The notes beneath the pieces were generated by a model. It was given only the letters and a program-made list of their open reading frames with translations. It did no database searches and was not told the DNA's origin. A DNA stretch of 64,000 bases from an uncultured Campylobacter sp. (GTDB lineage: Bacteria > Campylobacterota > Campylobacteria > Campylobacterales > Campylobacteraceae), in contig NZ_CALIST010000014.1 in assembly GCF_938041645.1 (NCBI RefSeq), positions 21,712 through 85,711 on the forward strand, given 5' to 3'. The position numbers and the translations under genes were made by a program. Numbering within the stretch: the first letter of the stretch is position 1; each line of letters opens with the position of its first letter. Positions 14,957-24,513 of the stretch are shown here, in pieces.

Positions 14957-17900
14957 TTAGCGCGAAATTTCGCTTAGATACGCCGCGAGCTGTCCGTAGG
15001 CGATGCCGCTGTCGTTACAAGGAACGGCGCGGTTTAGATGGAATTTTATCCCTCGCTCGCGCAGCTTCGCGCACGTAAGATTTAGAAGCGTGGCGTTTTG
15101 AAAGACCCCGCCGCTTAGCGCAACCTCGAGCCCGAAGCCCTCCGCAAACTCCGCGATAAAGTTTGCGATGGCGTTTATAAATTTCGTCGCGGCCAAGTGC
15201 GGCTCATCGCGCAAAGCCTGCAAAAACGCCTCTTTGTAATCGATCACGTAGCATTCGTCTTCAAAGCTCGGCGCGCAAGCTCTATTCTGCGGGGATTGAT
15301 CGGCGCTAGAAGCATTTTTGCTTTTAGAATTTATTAAATTTAGGGCAGATGCTTGGTTTATAGAATTTGCGGCGGAGCTTTCATTCTTTTTGCCACTGCC
15401 TTCGGCGATGTTTTGAGCCGCTAGTCTAAGCTCATTTTTACTCGCCGCATCGTCCGCAAGCTCTTTAAAATCGCCTCGCAGTTCGCAGCTGTTTTTGGCG
15501 TCGCTATTATTTTGCACATTCAAACCGCCCTGCCCCGCTTTGCGCTGTGTTTCGTGCCGCAAATCATCGGCGCTTCGTTGCTGTGAAGCAAAACGCGCCG
15601 CGTTTTGGATAAAATTTTCGCCCGCTTTTTTCAGCCTAAATTTATAGCTCTGCTCGCAGCCCCGGGTATAGAGGTTTTCTAGCCGCATGCCGGCCTCGCC
15701 GTCGAAGCTTACGGCTCGTAGATCGCAAATAACCGCTGCAAACGCGTCGAATAGCCGCCCTAGCGAGCTTGAACGGACGGCACGCGGCGCGATTTTTTCT
15801 AAATTTGCTACTTCGCTCGCGCTAAATTTTGCCAAAAACTCGCGCGCGGCGTCCTTTGCGTTAAATTTAAACACGAGAGTAAGCGCAAGTTTGTAGATGT
15901 TTTTTATCGCATTCTCGCCGCCGATAAGCGCGATCTCGTCAAATTTTGCGACGCGTCGGTAGCCGCGCGGATCAAAGATCATCACCTCGCCGCCCCAGAT
16001 CGTGCCGTCCGTACCGTAGCCGGTGCCGTCAAAGCAAAAGCCGAGGTATTTTTTGCCGCTGCTTAGCAGCTCATTTTGCGCCAGATTCGACACCAGATGC
16101 GCGAAATGGTGCTGGTAGCGCACCACTGGGTATCCGCGCTGCTCGAAAAATCGCGTATGCGAAAACTGCGGGTGCAGATCCGCGATGACGGCGTCGAATT
16201 TCAGCTCGTAGGCGCGCACGAACATATCCAAAAGCGCGAAAAATCGCTCATTCGTGGCGACGTTTTTAAGATCGCCGATGTAGGGCGAGATGAAAATTTG
16301 CCCGTCTTTGTAGATCGCAAACTGGTTCTTAAGCTCCGCCCCGAGCGCCAGGAAAGTGCCTTTGAGCCGGAATTTGCTAGGGAAAATTTTTGGATTCATT
16401 CCGCGAGATGTTCGCAAAAACAGCGCGTGATCTAAAGCGTCCGCTTCGGCGGAAAGATTTGTGTAGCTCGCCAAATTTGCGCTACTTGTCGGTTTTGCGA
16501 CATTTGCGAAATTTACGGGGCTTGTGAAATTTGCTTCGTTTGCTAAATTTGCGATACCTGCGGCGCAGGCGGATTTCGTTTCGCAAACAGGTTTCGCTTC
16601 GGCGACGAAATTTGCGTCATTTTGGTTTTTTAGAGGCGCTAATTTTGTGCCGTCGCAGCTAGTTTTGGAAGTAAAATTTACGACGTCGCAATTTGTATCC
16701 GTATCGGAAGGTCTTTGCGAGCTCTCAAAATTTAGCCCATCCGTGGAATTTCCATTAAAATTTTGCGGCGCGATAAGGGTTTGTGCGGTCGCAGAATTAG
16801 TCACAAAATTCTGCGCTAGGATGGAATTTTGCGCGGAGTTTTTCATCTCGGTGCAGGTCGGAAGCGGCGCGGAAATTTTGCTTAAACTGCGAGTCGTTTT
16901 TGAAGCAGGCGCCGAAGCTCGCGCTTCAAACTGCGGTAAAAAGGCGATACTATCGTCACTCGGCGTTAAAATTTCGCGGTCGTTATCCAGGTAAAACGAG
17001 ATGACGCCGCCCAGCTTCTCGCGCAACTCCTCGGCGTTAAAAATAATCGGCTCGCCGCTGATATTGGCGCTTGTGGCTACGATCGGGCGATCAAAGTATT
17101 CAAAAAGCAGCAGATGCACGCCAGTGTTGGCTAGGAAAATGCCGATTTTATTAAGGTTCGGCGCCACGCTTTGAGCGATAAAAATCGTACTTGCCCCAAA
17201 AATCGCCGAAAAGCTTGCGGGCAAACGCACGAAATCGCCCTCGCTATCGGAATGGGCGCCGCGCGCGTCCGTCGTATGCAGCTGAGTTAATGATGAGCCT
17301 TGCGAATTTAAGGTCTGTTGCAAACCAGACTCGTACGCAGCGCATTGTGAGTTTCTGTTATCAGCTGCAAGCTGTAAATTTGGCTCGTTAATTGTTTGCC
17401 GCGGTTCCAGCTCGCCTGCTACTTGCAGCAAGCTCGAATTCGCATCCGTGCTCTGTAGGTTCGCATTTGCAGCATGTCGCAAGCCCTGCATATTCGCCGA
17501 ATTTTGCGAAATAGACTCGTCCGTTGCAAGCCAAGAATCAGGCTTCTTCGCCGCACATTGCGAGTCTTGGCTATCCGCTGCGTGTAAATTTAACTCATTA
17601 GCTGTATGTCGCAGCTTTAGCTCGCCTTCTGCTTGCGGCGAGTTAAAATTTTTAGCCGCGTACTGCGAACCAGACCCATTCGATACGCGTCCTAGCTCGT
17701 TTTCTGCGCTCCGCGAGCCGCCCGCAACCGACGCATCGCAGGTGAAATTACGGCGCGCCGTTTTGCTAAAAATTTGTGCACTATGCAACCCGCCCTGCTC
17801 CGCGCAAACTCCAATATTTTGCGTGCTAAAATTTTGCGCCGCGCAATTGCGTAAATTTTGTAGCGCAGAGCCCTGCCCTTGCGCCGATTCTTCTTGCTCA

Positions 17901-19330
17901 CCCGCAAATTTCGGCGATATAGGATTTTTGCTTTGCGCCTTTAAATTTTGCGTGCCGAAATCCGCCGCAAAGCCCGCCTCTGTGCGCCAAACAAACTCGC
18001 GCTTTTTTAAAATCACGATCGGCTTGACGTTACAGTCTATCAGCGCCTCTTCCTCCGTGCTTAGGTTCGCTGCGCGCCCCGCCTGCGCCGCATCGCGACA
18101 CATGATCGCAAAGGGCTTGCTCGGACGCTTTTTAAGCGTTCGCAGCATGCGTACCGCGCGCTCGTTCGTCGCATCGCAAACGATATGAAAGCCGCCCATC
18201 CCCTTGATCGCGCCGATCTGTCCGCGCCACAAAAGCTCCGCCGTGCGCGCTATCGCATCCTCGCCGCTTGATAAAATTTCGCCGCCTGTGCCGCATAAAA
18301 ACAGCTGCGGGCCGCAGTGCGGGCAGGAGATCGGCTCGGCGTGATAGCGGCGCGTGAGCGGGTCCGTGTATTCGCTGCGGCAAAACTCGCACATCTCAAA
18401 CGCTCTCATCGTGGTATTTGCGCGGTCATACGGCAGTGCGGCGATGATGCTAAGGCGCGGGCCGCAATCGGTGCAGTTGATAAAAGGATAGTGAAAGCGT
18501 GGATTTTGCGGGTCGTAAAACTCTTTTTTGCACTGATCGCAGATCGCAAAATCGGGCAAAATCGGGTTAAATTTACGTCCCTCCTTGGACTGCGTGATCT
18601 TAAAATCAGTAAAATATTGCGTATTTAGATCGGTGCGGATAATTTTATCGATACGACAAAGCGGCGGCGCTTCACTGCGAAGGCGCTGCTCGAAAATTTT
18701 TAAAATTTCTTCTTCGCGCGGATCTTGCTCGGCGCTTTGCGGATTGCGTTTAAAGCCCTGTAAATCCCCCTTCGCGCTTTGCAAGTCGCGCTTAGTATTT
18801 TGCAAGTCTTGCAACGATTCATTCTGCGACATACCGCGCTGCTGCGACGAATTTTGCACGATGAAATTTTGATCCGACGAAGCTGGCAAAATGGAGCCCT
18901 GCTCGTTTAGATCGGTCTCGAATAAGTTTGGTAAAAATTTCTCGCTCGCTGCGGCTTGCAAATCATCCGTCAAATCAGACACACCAGCTAAACCATTCGC
19001 CAAATCGCGCGGCAAGCCGACCGAATCATTTGGCAAGCTCGGTGTGCTCTGTGTCGAAAAGAAACTCTCGTTTAAATTTGAACTTGCAAAATTTCGTGAC
19101 AAACTTACGGTTTCGCTCAAATTTAGCTCATCTAAATTTAAAAGGGCGGAATTTTTATCAATCGAGCCTTTTTGCGGCTCGGAAAGATCTGCACAAACGA
19201 TGATTTTAACGCCCTCGCCGTCGTTATAAACTTCGCCTTTTAGCCCCAAATCCACGGCGAGTTTATAGACGAACGGGCGAAACCCGACCCCCTGCACTGC
19301 TCCGAAAACCTCAAATTTAGCCGCTTTCAT
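14957..19330 (-). CDS. hypF: Carbamoyltransferase HypF, about twice normal length through four insertions
   Basis: HypF converts carbamoyl phosphate to carbamoyl-AMP and loads it on HypE. Start set at the ATG at 19330 (MKAAKFEVFGAVQGVGFRPF), which begins the acylphosphatase domain directly. Predicted protein of 1457 residues against about 750. Conserved parts in order: acylphosphatase 1-55; zinc-finger pairs 264-340 (CDQC, CTDC, CEFC, CPHC); YrdC-like domain 355-446 and 696-800 (ends ATSANISGEP); Kae1-like carbamoyltransferase 967-1235 and 1356-1457 (HHFAH, DGTGYGTDG, LSGGVFQN). Insertions near 56-204, 447-695, 800-966 and 1236-1355, all N/Q/S/A-rich. Removing them leaves about 770 residues. 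All catalytic motifs are intact and the frame is unbroken. Confidence 0.93.
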   Translation of the reverse strand: MKAAKFEVFGAVQGVGFRPFVYKLAVDLGLKGEVYNDGEGVKIIVCADLSEPQKGSIDKNSALLNLDELNLSETVSLSRNFASSNLNESFFSTQSTPSLPNDSVGLPRDLANGLAGVSDLTDDLQAAASEKFLPNLFETDLNEQGSILPASSDQNFIVQNSSQQRGMSQNESLQDLQNTKRDLQSAKGDLQGFKRNPQSAEQDPREEEILKIFEQRLRSEAPPLCRIDKIIRTDLNTQYFTDFKITQSKEGRKFNPILPDFAICDQCKKEFYDPQNPRFHYPFINCTDCGPRLSIIAALPYDRANTTMRAFEMCEFCRSEYTDPLTRRYHAEPISCPHCGPQLFLCGTGGEILSSGEDAIARTAELLWRGQIGAIKGMGGFHIVCDATNERAVRMLRTLKKRPSKPFAIMCRDAAQAGRAANLSTEEEALIDCNVKPIVILKKREFVWRTEAGFAADFGTQNLKAQSKNPISPKFAGEQEESAQGQGSALQNLRNCAAQNFSTQNIGVCAEQGGLHSAQIFSKTARRNFTCDASVAGGSRSAENELGRVSNGSGSQYAAKNFNSPQAEGELKLRHTANELNLHAADSQDSQCAAKKPDSWLATDESISQNSANMQGLRHAANANLQSTDANSSLLQVAGELEPRQTINEPNLQLAADNRNSQCAAYESGLQQTLNSQGSSLTQLHTTDARGAHSDSEGDFVRLPASFSAIFGASTIFIAQSVAPNLNKIGIFLANTGVHLLLFEYFDRPIVATSANISGEPIIFNAEELREKLGGVISFYLDNDREILTPSDDSIAFLPQFEARASAPASKTTRSLSKISAPLPTCTEMKNSAQNSILAQNFVTNSATAQTLIAPQNFNGNSTDGLNFESSQRPSDTDTNCDVVNFTSKTSCDGTKLAPLKNQNDANFVAEAKPVCETKSACAAGIANLANEANFTSPVNFANVAKPTSSANLASYTNLSAEADALDHALFLRTSRGMNPKIFPSKFRLKGTFLALGAELKNQFAIYKDGQIFISPYIGDLKNVATNERFFALLDMFVRAYELKFDAVIADLHPQFSHTRFFEQRGYPVVRYQHHFAHLVSNLAQNELLSSGKKYLGFCFDGTGYGTDGTIWGGEVMIFDPRGYRRVAKFDEIALIGGENAIKNIYKLALTLVFKFNAKDAAREFLAKFSASEVANLEKIAPRAVRSSSLGRLFDAFAAVICDLRAVSFDGEAGMRLENLYTRGCEQSYKFRLKKAGENFIQNAARFASQQRSADDLRHETQRKAGQGGLNVQNNSDAKNSCELRGDFKELADDAASKNELRLAAQNIAEGSGKKNESSAANSINQASALNLINSKSKNASSADQSPQNRACAPSFEDECYVIDYKEAFLQALRDEPHLAATKFINAIANFIAEFAEGFGLEVALSGGVFQNATLLNLTCAKLRERGIKFHLNRAVPCNDSGIAYGQLAAYLSEISR
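17335..17642. repeat. Degenerate ~95-nt direct repeats inside hypF insertion 2
   Basis: About 17335-17433 and 17549-17642 are imperfect copies of the same unit. In protein terms GELEPRQTINEPNLQLAAD..SQCAAYESG parallels GELKLRHTANELNLHAAD..SQCAAKKPDS. A third partial copy begins near 17655 (SQYAAK). Internal duplication explains how this HypF insertion reached about 250 residues. Confidence 0.55.
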
Positions 19331-19615
19331 GTATGTGCTTTCATAAATTGCGCGGTGCAGGAGCTGTTTTGCAAGCAAGTTGCGCTCGCAGCGGGCGGGT
19401 AAAACGTACCGGGCGCCTCAAAATATGCTCTAAATTTAATAAAATTTGATCCTTCACGCCCGCGTCCTTTGCCGCTTTTTTGAAATTTCGCGTGGTCTCG
19501 TTTGCGCTAAGCTTAGCCCGTATGGCGCGGCTATCGGCGCCGCAATGTCCGCGCAACTCGCTATTTTGCGGATAAGACTTAGGAGTTTTGCCAAAAATTC
19601 GCATATATGCCCAAT

Positions 19616-21253
19616 CTAGCGAGCTTGAAGTGCGAAGCTGTCGCTAAAGCTCGCGTCAAAATTTTTGCAAAGCTTAAGCATTAAATCCGCAAATTTGCGC
19701 CCGCCAAACATCGCGCCGCCGAAGATCAAAACGTCAGAATCCTCTTTTCGCTCATCTGCCAGATCGTTTAAAAAGTAGCCCAAACTATCGAAAAATCCGA
19801 ACGCAAACAGCTTTTCATTGGCGCCTGCGAGCGCATAGCTCATCGCCGAGCGCAAAATTTTATCCGCTTGCACGCAGCCGCGCTCGTCCGTGCAAAAATC
19901 AAGCCGCACCCCTTTGCCGCCCGCAAAATCCTCCGCAGCCGCGATCAAAAACGCCGCATCGCGCCCCCAGATAAGCTGCGCGGCGACGCTAAAGATGCCG
20001 TAAAATCCCGCATTTGCGCTTTTTAAAATTTCATCGATTTTCGCGGCATCTACATTAAATTTGGCGCTGAAATTTTCAAGCAGCTTAGCGCCCGTTTCGT
20101 CGGCGCAAATTTGCGCCTTAAGCTCGTCAAAACTGCGCGGCAGATCAAATTTAAGCAGAATTTTTTTGGAGCTTTCGCTATAAATTGCGATCTCATCGTC
20201 CGCGCCCACGCCCAAAAAGCAGCGCAAAACCCGTTTTTTAGGATCATCTAAAAGCCCCTTTTCGCGGCACGTAAGCGCAAAAAGAGCGGAGTTTTTGTCC
20301 TTTGAGTTTTTCAGATAAGAGCTTGCGGCGTCGCTTAAAAAGTCCTCGTTTTGCACGATCAAAAAGCCGTTTTGCAGCGGCGCGACCTTAAAAATTTTAT
20401 CTTTCTGCGCTGCGCTTTCGCATTTTGCGCTTAAAAAATAGATCCCGTCGCTTGCCAAAGCACGTCCCAGCGCAAACACGAATATGTCGCCCGCAAGCTT
20501 TACGTCAAAAAATTTAGGCGCGTCCTCGTGATTTTTTCTAAAGATCGCATTGGTTTTTAGGCTTATGAGCGGCTTTTCGAAGGCTGCGAGCGCGATTTTG
20601 CTCTTTTCGTCGCTCACAAAAATCCCATCCAGCGCGCCCACTCCTGCAGCTATCAGAAAATCGGCGCTAAAATCCACGTCCGCCTTGAGCGTGAAAGTTG
20701 CGCCACCGCGCTTAATCTGCACCTGCTGAGCATGAAATAAGTTTATGCGGCAAAACTCTAGTAAGCCAGCAAAATTATCTCTGCTTACCGCTTCAAATTT
20801 TTCCTCATGAAGCACGTTAGCGTCGCTTATTATTTCGAATTCGTTTTGAGACGGCTCGGAGTGAGCGAGGTATTCCTTCATCACTCGCGGAGTGAAGTTA
20901 TTAAATTTAGCGGTGTTATGGGCGTTTGAAATTTCATCCTCTAAAAATTTGCTTAAATCGCCCGAGGAGGTATCTTCAAACGTGCCGTTAAATTTCAGCG
21001 CTTTCGCTTCGGCGCTGCCCTCGTCCACCACGCGCACGGAGGATTTTGCCAAAAATATGGAGTTTGGGATCAGCGGCATCGCCTCGTCGCTAAATTTTAA
21101 AATTTCATCCTCGCCGCCGCGCACGAAAAGGCTTATTAGGCTCGCCTCTTTTTTCAGGCAAAACTCAAGTGCGCTTTTGCGAGCATAAAACAGCAAAAAG
21201 TGCGCTATTAGCGCGTTTTCATTAAGGTAGTTAAACTCATATGCTACTATCAT
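19616..21253 (-). CDS. hydE: Hydrogenase-associated protein HydE (Helicobacter/Wolinella type)
   Basis: Predicted protein of 545 residues with no domain that I can name with confidence. The position directly after hydD, overlapping it by 17 nt, and the size match HydE of the Helicobacter and Wolinella hydABCDE operons, a poorly understood protein linked to hydrogenase formation. The ATG at 21253 (MIVAYEFNYLNENAL) is preceded by AAGGGGGCGAG; a longer frame to 21328 would overlap hydD far more. The C-terminus has DVLIFGGAMFGGRKFADLMLK, which faintly resembles the LSGGVFQN end of HypF/Kae1 proteins. No signal peptide or membrane segment, so probably cytoplasmic. Not to be confused with the radical-SAM HydE of [FeFe] hydrogenases. 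Confidence 0.75.
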   Translation of the reverse strand: MIVAYEFNYLNENALIAHFLLFYARKSALEFCLKKEASLISLFVRGGEDEILKFSDEAMPLIPNSIFLAKSSVRVVDEGSAEAKALKFNGTFEDTSSGDLSKFLEDEISNAHNTAKFNNFTPRVMKEYLAHSEPSQNEFEIISDANVLHEEKFEAVSRDNFAGLLEFCRINLFHAQQVQIKRGGATFTLKADVDFSADFLIAAGVGALDGIFVSDEKSKIALAAFEKPLISLKTNAIFRKNHEDAPKFFDVKLAGDIFVFALGRALASDGIYFLSAKCESAAQKDKIFKVAPLQNGFLIVQNEDFLSDAASSYLKNSKDKNSALFALTCREKGLLDDPKKRVLRCFLGVGADDEIAIYSESSKKILLKFDLPRSFDELKAQICADETGAKLLENFSAKFNVDAAKIDEILKSANAGFYGIFSVAAQLIWGRDAAFLIAAAEDFAGGKGVRLDFCTDERGCVQADKILRSAMSYALAGANEKLFAFGFFDSLGYFLNDLADERKEDSDVLIFGGAMFGGRKFADLMLKLCKNFDASFSDSFALQAR

Positions 21254-22115
21254 CTCGCCCCCTTTTTGCAAATCGATCCGCGATGTCTTGGGCGCTGAGA
21301 TCGGCGATTTTTTCATGCGCGAAGCCAAGATCCGATAGGTGCTTAAGCGCCATTTTTTCCATGATTTTTGAGGACTCTAATATCACAGAGCTTAGCTTAA
21401 AGCTCGCCTCTTCGATGCGCCGCGGCACGACCGCTAGAATTTTAACGTGAGGCAGATCGCCGCAAAGATCCATCATCTGCAGGGTTTGAAGCATTTCGAC
21501 CTCGTGTGCCGAACCGCTCCAGCTGATCTGCTTAGGCATCGCGTCGTAGTCGAAAAAATACACCTCGCCGCCCTTTGCGCCGTCCGCGTCTATACAATCT
21601 ACGAGCAAAATTTCATCAAATTCCGCCATCGTAGGCATCAAAAAGCTAGCCAGAGTCCCGCCGTCGATAAATCGGATCTGATCCGCGCTACTGCTCGGCG
21701 CGGATGAATTTACGGCGACAAAGTCCGCATTGATAGAGCTTTGCACTACGGAATTTATGACGGAATTTTGCGAAGTAAAATTTGAAGCGCAATTCTGCTT
21801 TGTGGAATGTTCTGGAGTAGAATTTCGGTCTAAATTTACTGCTGCGAAATTTTGCTCGGAGATAAAATTTTCATCCGCAAAATTTTGCAAGGGGTCGCGC
21901 TCTATGGAATTTTGCGAGGTAAAATTTTGTATCGCAGATACTTGGGCGGAATTTTGCATAAAATTCTGCGCCGTTAAATTCTCGCCCGCCATAGAATTTC
22001 GCGCGCTAGCTTTAGGATAAAATTTATAGTTCTGCGCGAGCGCGCGGACGAAGTGCACGCCTATGCCCTCGTCCGCGTAGATGACATTGCCGATACCCAG
22101 TACCAGCATCCTCAA
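21237..22115 (-). CDS. hydD: Hydrogenase maturation endopeptidase HydD with a ~110-residue insertion
   Basis: HydD removes the C-terminal tail of the large subunit HydB after nickel insertion. Conserved parts: MRMLVLGIGNVIYADEGIGVHF (nickel-binding Glu16), IRFIDGGTLASFLMP, ILLVDCIDADGAKGGEVY, and AHEVEMLQTLQMM (nickel-binding His204). Predicted protein of 292 residues; the family norm is 160-185. Residues about 36-145 are an insert with N at roughly every fifth position (QNF, QNS, ENF). Start at a TTG at 22115 overlapping the hydC stop, with AAGGAAG upstream; an ATG at 22109 is the alternative. Confidence 0.92.
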   Translation of the reverse strand: MRMLVLGIGNVIYADEGIGVHFVRALAQNYKFYPKASARNSMAGENLTAQNFMQNSAQVSAIQNFTSQNSIERDPLQNFADENFISEQNFAAVNLDRNSTPEHSTKQNCASNFTSQNSVINSVVQSSINADFVAVNSSAPSSSADQIRFIDGGTLASFLMPTMAEFDEILLVDCIDADGAKGGEVYFFDYDAMPKQISWSGSAHEVEMLQTLQMMDLCGDLPHVKILAVVPRRIEEASFKLSSVILESSKIMEKMALKHLSDLGFAHEKIADLSAQDIADRFAKRGRDDSSI

Positions 22116-22786
22116 GCGTGCTCTTCCTTTTTAAATTTATAGCCGCTTACGATCGCATCCATCGCGCCGTCTCTGCCCTTAACGGCGTTAAAGACCGCCA
22201 TATAGACGTGGATCGGCACGAAGATTATGATGATATTCATGCAAAGATGATGTATCATTCGCACTTCGCTTAGACCGCCCATCGCAGCCTCCAGCGGGCG
22301 CAAGAGCCCGTATAGCGCGCCGCCGAGCCCCTCGTGATAGACGTGCACGTATAATATCATACCCGTTAGGCAGATTACGAACAGCACTAGATAAAAGCCC
22401 AGATAAGAGATGAACTGCAATGGGTTATAAACGCCGCGAAGATGCGGGTGCTCGCCCAAAAAGATATAGTATTTGATCTGAGCGATCCAGACGCGCGGGC
22501 TAAAAAAATCCTTGATACTCAAAAGCTCTTTTCTGCTCTTTTTATCGAAGAAGAAAAGATAGGTTTTAAAGATCGCCGCACCGATCATCGCAAAGCCGAA
22601 GATCAGATGCACGAATCTAAATTTAGCCTGCATGAAAAGCACCGGCTCGGGACTCACCTCGGGCGCGGTGAAAACAAAGGCGATGTAATATCCAGTGATC
22701 ACCAAAAGCGTAATGCAAAGCGCGCGCAGCCAGTGCGTGAGCCTAAGACCGATGGAGAATTCGTATTCCGCAAATCTTTTTTTCAT
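22112..22786 (-). CDS. hydC: [NiFe] hydrogenase cytochrome b subunit HydC
   Basis: Predicted protein of 224 residues, a Ni/Fe-hydrogenase type cytochrome b with four transmembrane helices. It anchors HydAB to the membrane and passes electrons to menaquinone. Histidines in helix contexts fit heme ligands: LRLTHWLRAL near residue 18, FRFVHLIFGF near 60 and MIHHLCMN with PIHVYMAVF near the C-terminus. Starts 3 nt after the hydB stop with AAAGGAT upstream; its stop overlaps the hydD start. Confidence 0.95.
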   Translation of the reverse strand: MKKRFAEYEFSIGLRLTHWLRALCITLLVITGYYIAFVFTAPEVSPEPVLFMQAKFRFVHLIFGFAMIGAAIFKTYLFFFDKKSRKELLSIKDFFSPRVWIAQIKYYIFLGEHPHLRGVYNPLQFISYLGFYLVLFVICLTGMILYVHVYHEGLGGALYGLLRPLEAAMGGLSEVRMIHHLCMNIIIIFVPIHVYMAVFNAVKGRDGAMDAIVSGYKFKKEEHA

Positions 22787-22789
22787 CGT

Positions 22790-24511
22790 TTATCCTTTGC
22801 TGGGATCTACCCTATAGCAGCCAAGCTCCGCTCCTTTAGCGTCCATTACGTGCACGGCGCAAGCGATGCAAGGATCGTAAGAGTGGATGCGGCGGATGAT
22901 CTCTAGCGGCTTGGAAAGATCGGCAAGCTTAAGTCCGATCAAGCAGGATTCGTAAGCGCCCATAGCGCCGTCTTTATCCTTCGGTGTGGCGTTCCAAGTA
23001 GAAGGTACGACCGCCTGCCAGTTTTTGATGACGCCCTTTTCGATCCTGCACCAGTGGCTAAGCGCGCCGCGCGGCACGTGACCGATATAGCGACCTTTGT
23101 ACTCTTTTGAGTTATCGATTACATATTTTGCGCAGGTTTCGGTATCGCCGCTTTTGATGTTTGCGATTAAATTTTCTAGTGCGATCAGTCCGTTGTCGGC
23201 AACGACTTTAGCCTCGATCATACGGCACGCCGTTCGTCCAAGCGTCGAAAATACCGCTTCAAGCGGCAAGCCGGTATCTTTTAGGAATTGATCCACAACC
23301 TTTACTACGCGCTCGTTTTTCTTTGCGTAATTTACCACGATATTTGCAAGCGGTCCTACCTGAAGCGGCTTGCCGTCGTATCGCGGAGCCTTAATCCAGG
23401 TGTATTTACCCTGGGTATCGAGCACCTTCGTATGCGCTTCTTTGCCGTGCGCGTCGATGCTCTGTCCGTCCTTAAGGCCCGTATAATTCGGCTCTTGCTC
23501 GCCGTCGTAAGGATGAAGCGCCGCATCGTTTTTATACCACGCATGCGTTGCCTCCTCGGTGATCTTGTTTTCATCCAACTCCAAAACCTTGCTAATATCG
23601 CCGTCGAGTATCATGCCGCTTTGAAATAGCCATTCGTTCTTTGAAAGCTGAAATTCTTGGTGAGTCCATAAATTTGCCACGCCGATATCGTTTAGCACGC
23701 TAGGCTCGTTGCCGTAAGCCTTCGCAGCCATTACGAGATCAGGATAGTAGGCGCGATTTACGAAGTCCGCGACCTCTTTAAATTTAGACATATATTCACC
23801 CAGTCTTGCAGGGCTTAGGATATCCATTACGCAGGTTACGCCGCCTACGGTGAGGCTTTGCGGATGAGGCTGTTTCGCACCGAATATCGCCATCATCTGA
23901 GCCGCCGTGCGCTGAATGCGTAAACACTCAAGATAGTGTGAAAGAGCGATTAAATTTTGCTCCGGACTAAGTTTATATGTTGGGTGGCCGAAGTAGGCAT
24001 TAGCGAAAGGTCCCAAAGCGCCTTTCTTAACAAAAGCGCCCACGCGATCTTGCACCTCTTTTAGTTTATCCGCACCGCACGCATAAGGGGTATCGCAATA
24101 TTTAAACGCCTCCTCGCTAGCCTTTTTAGGATCGGCGCTAAGCGCGCTTACTACGTCTACGAAATCAAGCCCGTGGAGTTGATAAAAATGCACCGGATGA
24201 TCGTGTAAAAATAGCGCGTTAGCCATCAACGTGCGCGTTAGCAAGGCATTTAGCGGCGGAGTGATACCGAGGGCGTTTTCTACCGCGACGATGCCCGCTT
24301 TGTAATGCGAGAAGGTGCAGACGCCGCAAATTCTTTGCATAAAAAATCCCGCGTCGCGAGGATCTCTGTTTTTTACTATGGTCTCAAGCCCGCGCCATAG
24401 CGTCGAGCTACTATAAGCCTCGCGGACGACGTTTTCATCATCCACTACGACCTCTATTCTTAAATGTCCCTCTATTCTGGTTATCGGATCTATTACGATT
24501 CTTTGCGACAT
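22790..24511 (-). CDS. hydB: [NiFe] hydrogenase large subunit HydB
   Basis: Predicted protein of 573 residues. The active-site cysteine pairs are present: RICGVCTFSH near residue 60 and DPCIACAVH near the C-terminus. After the His there is a 19-residue tail (VMDAKGAELGCYRVDPSKG) of the kind removed by HydD. N-terminal IDPITRIEGHLRIEV is the family signature 1. The subunit folds in the cytoplasm and is co-exported with HydA. Two nucleotides separate it from hydA, and AAAGGGG precedes the ATG. Group 1 respiratory uptake hydrogenase. Confidence 0.97.
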   Translation of the reverse strand: MSQRIVIDPITRIEGHLRIEVVVDDENVVREAYSSSTLWRGLETIVKNRDPRDAGFFMQRICGVCTFSHYKAGIVAVENALGITPPLNALLTRTLMANALFLHDHPVHFYQLHGLDFVDVVSALSADPKKASEEAFKYCDTPYACGADKLKEVQDRVGAFVKKGALGPFANAYFGHPTYKLSPEQNLIALSHYLECLRIQRTAAQMMAIFGAKQPHPQSLTVGGVTCVMDILSPARLGEYMSKFKEVADFVNRAYYPDLVMAAKAYGNEPSVLNDIGVANLWTHQEFQLSKNEWLFQSGMILDGDISKVLELDENKITEEATHAWYKNDAALHPYDGEQEPNYTGLKDGQSIDAHGKEAHTKVLDTQGKYTWIKAPRYDGKPLQVGPLANIVVNYAKKNERVVKVVDQFLKDTGLPLEAVFSTLGRTACRMIEAKVVADNGLIALENLIANIKSGDTETCAKYVIDNSKEYKGRYIGHVPRGALSHWCRIEKGVIKNWQAVVPSTWNATPKDKDGAMGAYESCLIGLKLADLSKPLEIIRRIHSYDPCIACAVHVMDAKGAELGCYRVDPSKG

Positions 24512-24513
24512 GA

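Noticed and set aside
17448..18188. 246-codon plus-strand frame antisense to hypF
   Set aside because: It lies wholly within the low-complexity insert of hypF, is rich in C, S, A and F from reverse-reading repeat words, and has no binding site. Openness on both strands is a property of the repeat.
19341..19604. 87-codon minus-strand frame between hydE and hypF
   Set aside because: It overlaps only a spacer and the region just before the true hypF start; basic, no domain, no binding site of note.
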